This document shows positions 5,464 to 8,861 of a stretch of 8,861 nt of DNA, piece by piece. The stretch comes from Bryobacterales bacterium (GTDB taxonomy: Bacteria; Acidobacteriota; Terriglobia; Bryobacterales; Bryobacteraceae): assembly GCA_003139735.1 (NCBI GenBank), contig PLGA01000310.1:184-9044 (forward strand). Reading direction: 5' to 3'. The position numbers and the translations under genes were made by a program. The notes below the pieces were generated by a model. The model saw only the letters and a list, made by a program, of their open reading frames with translations, had not been told where the DNA came from and ran no database searches. Every line of letters begins with the position of its first letter. The first letter of the stretch is position 1.

Positions 5464-6681
5464 CTATTGCGGCGCGGAATCGCCTTTGAGCAGCGCCTGC
5501 AAACTTCCGAAGAGCTGCGCATTATTCACCACGTAGAACAGACCGCCGCGCCCATTTTGGCTGCTCTTGCAATTCGGCCCCGATAACGATCCTTGCTGGT
5601 TCATGTCCCCGAAGATCGCATACGTGTGAGATCCCGTTGAGACGCCGATCTTGGCATGGTTTCCCTCCGGATCGGCCGTACCCTTGAAACCCAGCGTCTT
5701 CTCCGCCCAGGTCCCCGTCACGGCGATATCCACCGCGCCGGGCGTGCCCAGCGACGGGTCCCAGCACCCCACCTTGGCGGACGAATCCGTGCTCGCAATC
5801 TCGGGATCTGCCCACCACGTCGCGGCCCGCAGCGGCTCCCCGCCCAACATGGCCGATACCATCTGCCACGGCGGAACCGCCAGCCCGTTCGGTTTGGAAA
5901 GCAGGATCACGCCGCTCGATAGCTTGGCCGTGGTAGCGGTCTTGCCGTTGGAAAGTTTCCCCAGGGCTTTCACCGCCGCCTGCACGTCGGGCGGTCCGCC
6001 GTTGTTCACCAGTTGCGGTTTGGTGGGGTCGGTCACCACGCTGGCGTTGGCCAGACCTTTCAGCACCGCCACGGTATCGGCCTTGGTCAGCGCCAGCGCG
6101 AAGAAATGCTGGCTCACCAGAACGTCGTTGTCCTTGACGCACCCGAGCGTGTTGCCATCCGTCTGGCGGGGATTCTCGGAGCTGCCCGAGCCGGGCCACG
6201 ACGGCGTCGAGACTTGCATCACGAAGCCGTTCCCGTCCGCGTTCCAGACCAGCATGCCCTTGGAGTGGCCCCACGGCTCCGCCTCGGTCTTCACCGGGTC
6301 GCCATCGAATTGGTCGTTCCACAGCAGATAGAAGAATTTGCCGTTATACACCTGGCTGAACGTAGCTCCTACCGGGTCGTCCGCGGTGTCGCCGGCGCAC
6401 CCGCCGCCTGCTTGCAATGCGGGCGCGGCGCTGCTGGCGTAAATGTACTGCTGCCCGAATTGATCGTACTTTTGAACCGTCCCGCCAAACGTGCACGCTC
6501 TTTGAGCGCTGCCGCCGCAACCGGGAAACGCTCCGGCGTTGAACTTGAATACGAACCACCAGTTCACGGCCTGCCCGGTCTTCAAAAGCGGCGCGGGGAC
6601 GGCCTGTCCCGCCGCCGGCAATGCCAGGCAACCGAACATGGCCAGCAACAGCAATAGAGCAATGGAACGTTTGAGCGGCAT
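5464..6681 (-). CDS. Secreted deoxyribonuclease II-like protein
   Basis: A 405-residue protein with a signal peptide (MPLKRSIALLLLLAMFGCLA, cleavage probably near residue 27). The mature part follows the order of conserved blocks I know from animal DNase II, the acid endonuclease acting without metal ions. KTGQAVNWWFVFKFN (34-48) parallels GQPVDWFVVYKLP. FFYLLWNDQ (116-124) parallels FLLYNDQ. WGHSKGMLVW (137-146) parallels RGHTKGVLLL. EGNHAKIGVS (339-348) parallels EDHSKWCVS, and FGDMNQQGS (357-365) with RGG (378-380) parallels GDMNRNQ with RGGG. The two catalytic H-x-K motifs of this phospholipase-D-like family are therefore present as H139-S-K141 and H342-A-K344. Length is somewhat above the roughly 360 residues of the human enzyme. 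Six cysteines remain after the signal. SD GGAGGG stands 6 bp before the ATG at 6681. Expected product location is periplasm or outside the cell. The family call is strong from motifs; activity and pH preference are inferred. Confidence 0.85.
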   Translation of the reverse strand: MPLKRSIALLLLLAMFGCLALPAAGQAVPAPLLKTGQAVNWWFVFKFNAGAFPGCGGSAQRACTFGGTVQKYDQFGQQYIYASSAAPALQAGGGCAGDTADDPVGATFSQVYNGKFFYLLWNDQFDGDPVKTEAEPWGHSKGMLVWNADGNGFVMQVSTPSWPGSGSSENPRQTDGNTLGCVKDNDVLVSQHFFALALTKADTVAVLKGLANASVVTDPTKPQLVNNGGPPDVQAAVKALGKLSNGKTATTAKLSSGVILLSKPNGLAVPPWQMVSAMLGGEPLRAATWWADPEIASTDSSAKVGCWDPSLGTPGAVDIAVTGTWAEKTLGFKGTADPEGNHAKIGVSTGSHTYAIFGDMNQQGSLSGPNCKSSQNGRGGLFYVVNNAQLFGSLQALLKGDSAPQ

Positions 6682-6718
6682 CGTCGGCCCTCCAATTTGG
6701 CTCCCAGTTCCCCGCTAG

Positions 6719-6724
6719 CTTATC
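6719..6724 (-). promoter_or_regulatory. Candidate extended -10 for the DNase II-like gene
   Basis: On the - strand TGT directly followed by GATAAG (6724 to 6719) resembles an extended -10 element and lies 38 bp before the ATG at 6681. No convincing -35 is found 16-18 bp upstream. This is a weak positional call in the 107-bp divergent intergenic region shared with the guanine deaminase gene. Confidence 0.2.
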
Positions 6725-6788
6725 ACACGCAGCGCTGAAAACCGTTGCTTTCCTGAAATAGCCGGGCAGTCGTGCTATTGCTGAAGTG

Positions 6789-7250
6789 ATGAACCGGTTC
6801 ATGGAACAGGCGATTGAACTGGCCGCCGCCAGCGTGCGCGCGGGCGGCGGCCCCTTCGCCGCGCTGGTCGTAAAGGACGGCAGCGTGATCGCTACCGGCG
6901 TGAACCAGGTGGTCCGCGCGCACGACCCCACGGCGCACGCCGAAATCGTAGCCATCCGCGAGGCCTGCCGCGCCCTGGGAGACTTTCAACTCACCGGCTG
7001 CGACGTATATGCGTCCTGCGAACCCTGCCCCATGTGCCTCGGAGCGCTCTACTGGGCCCGTCCCGCGCGCATCTTCTTCGCCGCCACCCGCGACGACGCA
7101 GCCGCCGCCGGCTTCGACGACGCCCTGATTTACCGCGAGATCCTGGCGCCGCTCCCGCAGCGAACCATCCCCACCATTCACCTTCCGCACGACCGCGCCG
7201 CCCGCCCCTTCGAGGAATGGACCGCCAAGCCCGACAAGACGCGCTACTGA
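6789..7250 (+). CDS. guaD: Guanine deaminase (cytidine/deoxycytidylate deaminase fold)
   Basis: A 153-residue cytosolic zinc hydrolase expected to convert guanine to xanthine and ammonia in purine salvage or catabolism. The zinc site is complete: H50 and E52 in DPTAHAE, and C80 and C83 in SCEPCPMC. The protein tracks Bacillus subtilis GuaD closely, including GGPFAALVVKDG, CLGALYWARPA, and AGFDDALIYREI followed by QRTIP. With a constant offset of three residues, the Asp (D111) and final Tyr (Y153) that I recall as contributing to the guanine pocket of that domain-swapped dimer are also kept. These features favour guanine deaminase over tRNA adenosine deaminase (TadA) or cytosine deaminase. The start could be the GTG at 6786, the ATG at 6789 or the ATG at 6801; no strong SD decides, and 6789 gives a length closest to the family. 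It is divergent from the DNase II-like gene. Confidence 0.9.
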   Translation: MNRFMEQAIELAAASVRAGGGPFAALVVKDGSVIATGVNQVVRAHDPTAHAEIVAIREACRALGDFQLTGCDVYASCEPCPMCLGALYWARPARIFFAATRDDAAAAGFDDALIYREILAPLPQRTIPTIHLPHDRAARPFEEWTAKPDKTRY

Positions 7251-7387
7251 GGGTTAACGGCTGCCACGCAAGAGCAGCCTGGGCTGTGCGGTTCGTTCGG
7301 GAACCAGCGCTCCTCGTCCGTCCGTCGACCTCCTGGGGCCTCGACCGGTCTGGCGAACCAAGCATATTCCGTGATGCGACGGGCCGG

Positions 7388-7774
7388 TTACCGTTGGCCC
7401 GTTGTGGGCGGTCGACGGGGATTTGCGCCCGTCGGGAGTACGCGTTGAATCGCGTCGATCAGTGCGGTGGGCGAAAAGGGTTTAGAAACGACGGTCCTTC
7501 CCGGCTCAATGGGAAGCTCGGAAAAGCCGGTCATAAAAATGACCGCCACCTGCCGCGAATAGAGCGCTTCCAACCGTGCCACCAACTCCAGCCCCGACAT
7601 GCCTGGCATCGTGATATCGGTTACTAGGAGATCGATCTGGTTGGCGTACGACTCATAGATCGCCAGAGCCTCGATCCCATTTTCAGCGGTGATTACGTTG
7701 TGCTCCCTACCGAGCATGCGCTTGAGCAGGGTGAGAATCGACCGCTCGTCGTCAACCACCAACACGGTCGCCAT
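7388..7774 (-). CDS. Receiver-only (CheY-like) response regulator
   Basis: A 128-residue protein consisting of one receiver domain. The acidic pair D8-D9 (VLVVDDE), the phosphorylation site D53 (LLVTDITMPGMSG), the switch residue T82 (FMTG) and K98 (VSKPF) are all present, so it should accept phosphate from a histidine kinase. The last 15 residues are a Pro/Arg/Thr tail, and no DNA-binding or enzymatic output domain follows. Such single-domain regulators act by protein-protein contact or phosphorelay. No kinase is visible in the window. The start codon immediately follows the stop codon of the upstream membrane-protein gene (TAG at 7777-7775, ATG at 7774-7772), without a strong SD of its own, which suggests translation coupled to that gene. 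Confidence 0.92.
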   Translation of the reverse strand: MATVLVVDDERSILTLLKRMLGREHNVITAENGIEALAIYESYANQIDLLVTDITMPGMSGLELVARLEALYSRQVAVIFMTGFSELPIEPGRTVVSKPFSPTALIDAIQRVLPTGANPRRPPTTGQR

Positions 7775-8005
7775 CTACTCGTGTCCACTTGGCTTCCGTA
7801 GCGTGAGATCAACAAAAATCGCCAATGCCAGGACGCATGTAACCAGGCTGAAGACGGCTGCCGCGATGTGCTCCGCGGCATGACTCAGAAGCCCTAACAC
7901 CGCGAATCGATAAGTCAGCAGAATGAGGTTCCCTAGGCCGGCCAACCCGATCGACAAGAACAGCCAGCGGCTGTAAAGATGACGCATGAAACGTGGTCTG
8001 TCCAT
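7775..8005 (-). CDS. Small two-helix membrane protein, upstream of the receiver gene
   Basis: A 76-residue protein that I do not recognise. It has a basic N-terminus (MDRPRFMRHLYSRW), a hydrophobic helix at about 14-32 (WLFLSIGLAGLGNLILL), a loop with SHAAEH, a second helix at about 46-66 (IAAAVFSLVTCVLALAIFV), and a short basic tail RKPSGHE. The positive charge at both ends predicts a hairpin with both termini in the cytoplasm. The ATG at 8005 has only a weak SD; the ATG at 7987 (MRHLYSR) would still keep both helices. Its stop directly abuts the response-regulator start, so the two are almost certainly one transcript. A role in placing or sensing for the receiver protein is possible but is inferred only from adjacency. 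Confidence 0.6.
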   Translation of the reverse strand: MDRPRFMRHLYSRWLFLSIGLAGLGNLILLTYRFAVLGLLSHAAEHIAAAVFSLVTCVLALAIFVDLTLRKPSGHE

Positions 8006-8028
8006 AAGCTCGGATTTTCACTTTGCAT

Positions 8029-8181
8029 TTACTGCGGGCGCCAGGTCATGTCCACGCGCACCGGGATATCGTTCTTGATGGGCATCGCCAGCAGCGACGG
8101 TGGGTCGATCATGAAATCGGACGGCCCGCCCGGTAACCGGGTTGCACGAAAACCGGGCACGAAGTAGGTCAAGCGGGCCGC
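8029..8181 (-). other. Orphan short open frame in the intergenic region, possible gene remnant
   Basis: Between two in-frame TAA codons (8184-8182 and 8031-8029) the - strand is open for 50 residues, containing LTYFVPGFRATRLPGG, DFMIDPPSLLAMPIK and DIPVRVDMTWRPQ. The composition, with strand-like PVRVDMTW near the end, looks like the C-terminus of a real protein. The only ATG start (8112) would give 27 residues and has no SD. The frame differs from that of the gene ending at 8250. It may be the decayed end of a lost gene or a chance open frame; I recognise no family. The rest of the 244-bp gap between 8005 and 8250 shows only small GC-rich palindromes such as CCCGGTAACCGGG. Confidence 0.25.
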
Positions 8182-8249
8182 TTATGCCGAAAGTTCATTT
8201 TAGACTGCCAGCTCCCAGTCATAAGTCCAGAGCAAGGTTAGCAATTGCA

Positions 8250-8861
8250 TCATTTGGAAGGCGCGCCGTGGTTCTCGGCGGTTTGAAGATCGAGACCCGC
8301 GCGCTCTCCGTTGATCAAAACGACGCCTGCGTCGATCAGTTGTTGGCCGGTGAGGTTGAACTGCGCATAGCCGCGCAGAGCGCTCAACGGCAAGAGAAAC
8401 TCCACCGCCTCGCCGCCTTCGCCTTCCGCAATGGCGCGATCGAGGCGAACGGTTGTGCTGAAATCGATGCCCGTAAAGTCGGCGCTGTCCTTGAAGTAGG
8501 CGAGAACGGCGCGGATCAGGTGTGCGACGTGACCATCAAACGCCAACGCTGCCAGCTTGTATTGCGAACCGGAATCGGCCGGCGCGAGAGTCGTCGCAAT
8601 CGGGATCTGAAGGTATTGGCCGTCGCGAAATGCAATGAAGGAGGGCGGGGCATAGGGGACGAAGTGCGCCTGCGAATCGAGTTCCTTCAGCATTCTGGCG
8701 AGCGTGTCGCGATATTCCACTTCCAGCTTCGTGGGTGCGCGGGAAGCGCCCGGCGAAGCGGCGGAGACCTGGATCGCGGGGCTCTCCATCAAATCGCCCG
8801 GCAATAGCGATATGGGAGCGCCATTCAGGTATGCGGATCCCTTCAGCAGCGCGGCATCACG
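8250..8861 (-). CDS. Unrecognised protein, C-terminal 203 residues (5' end beyond window)
   Basis: The - strand frame is open from the right edge of the window down to the stop at 8252-8250. The TTG at 8804 is not needed as a start, because the frame continues without interruption upstream with DAALLKGSAYLNGAPISLLPGD. Visible sequence includes a Ser/Ala/Pro-rich stretch (ESPAIQVSAASPGASRAPT), a possibly helical segment EYRDTLARMLKELDS, then FVPYAPPSFIAFRDGQYLQI, KLAALAFDGHVAHLIRAVLAYF and GEAVEFLLPLSALRGYAQFNL. The segments ALLKGSAYLNGAPI near the visible start and LIDAGVVLINGERAGL near the end are loosely similar to each other. There are no cysteines and no transmembrane helix in the visible part. 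I do not recognise the family and assign no function. It could be cotranscribed with the downstream pair at 7775-8005, but the 244-bp gap argues against this. Confidence 0.65.
   Translation of the reverse strand, partial: RDAALLKGSAYLNGAPISLLPGDLMESPAIQVSAASPGASRAPTKLEVEYRDTLARMLKELDSQAHFVPYAPPSFIAFRDGQYLQIPIATTLAPADSGSQYKLAALAFDGHVAHLIRAVLAYFKDSADFTGIDFSTTVRLDRAIAEGEGGEAVEFLLPLSALRGYAQFNLTGQQLIDAGVVLINGERAGLDLQTAENHGAPSK

Noticed and set aside
7290..7305. Hairpin GGTTC/GAACC between guaD and the receiver gene, considered as terminator or tRNA T-arm
   Set aside because: The stem is only 5 bp without a T-run, and no acceptor, D or anticodon arms can be drawn around it.
1..8861. A CRISPR, phage, toxin-antitoxin or defence island
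   Set aside because: No spaced direct repeats, integrase, transposase or toxin-antitoxin pair is visible; apart from the DNase II-like gene the content is ordinary metabolism and regulation.

Overview
The window is about 8.9 kb of GC-rich bacterial chromosome with compact genes on both strands. Gene content and style suggest a soil-type Acidobacteriota, possibly Bryobacterales/Solibacter-like: an alanine dehydrogenase, a DUF4159 protein, an ECF sigma/zinc anti-sigma/secreted-protein triplet, a secreted DNase II-like protein and short GC-rich palindromic repeats. This placement is inferred from gene style; no rRNA or other marker gene is present. I see no tRNA, rRNA, CRISPR array, transposase or phage gene.

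Left part (1-2462): on the + strand lie the C-terminus of a 2-oxoglutarate dehydrogenase E1 component (sucA), a leader with a promoter-like sequence and stacked hairpins, a complete alanine dehydrogenase (ald), and a DUF4159 protein with an N-terminal hydrophobic segment. A short palindromic repeat occurs in the ald leader and again between the convergent genes ending at 2387 and 2469.

Middle part (2469-6681): on the - strand is an apparent operon of ECF sigma factor, zinc-finger transmembrane anti-sigma factor and secreted RG-rich protein. Sigma and anti-sigma genes overlap by ATGA. Across a relatively AT-rich divergent intergenic region, a + strand gene encodes a soluble PAS-LuxR regulator. 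Only 9 bp beyond its stop codon ends a - strand gene for a secreted protein closely resembling animal-type deoxyribonuclease II, with both H-x-K motifs. I consider this the most unusual gene in the window.

Right part (6789-8861): a guanine deaminase (guaD-type) on the + strand faces a - strand pair made of a two-helix membrane protein and a receiver-only response regulator, with stop and start codons abutting. A 244-bp stretch then holds only a short orphan reading frame. The right edge cuts an unrecognised - strand gene whose reading frame runs off the window.

The genes combine central carbon/nitrogen metabolism (sucA, ald, guaD) with envelope sensing and regulation (ECF system, PAS-LuxR, receiver). 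The secreted DNase II-like enzyme and guanine deaminase are divergently arranged and could both serve nucleic-acid and purine salvage, but that link is inferred only from proximity.
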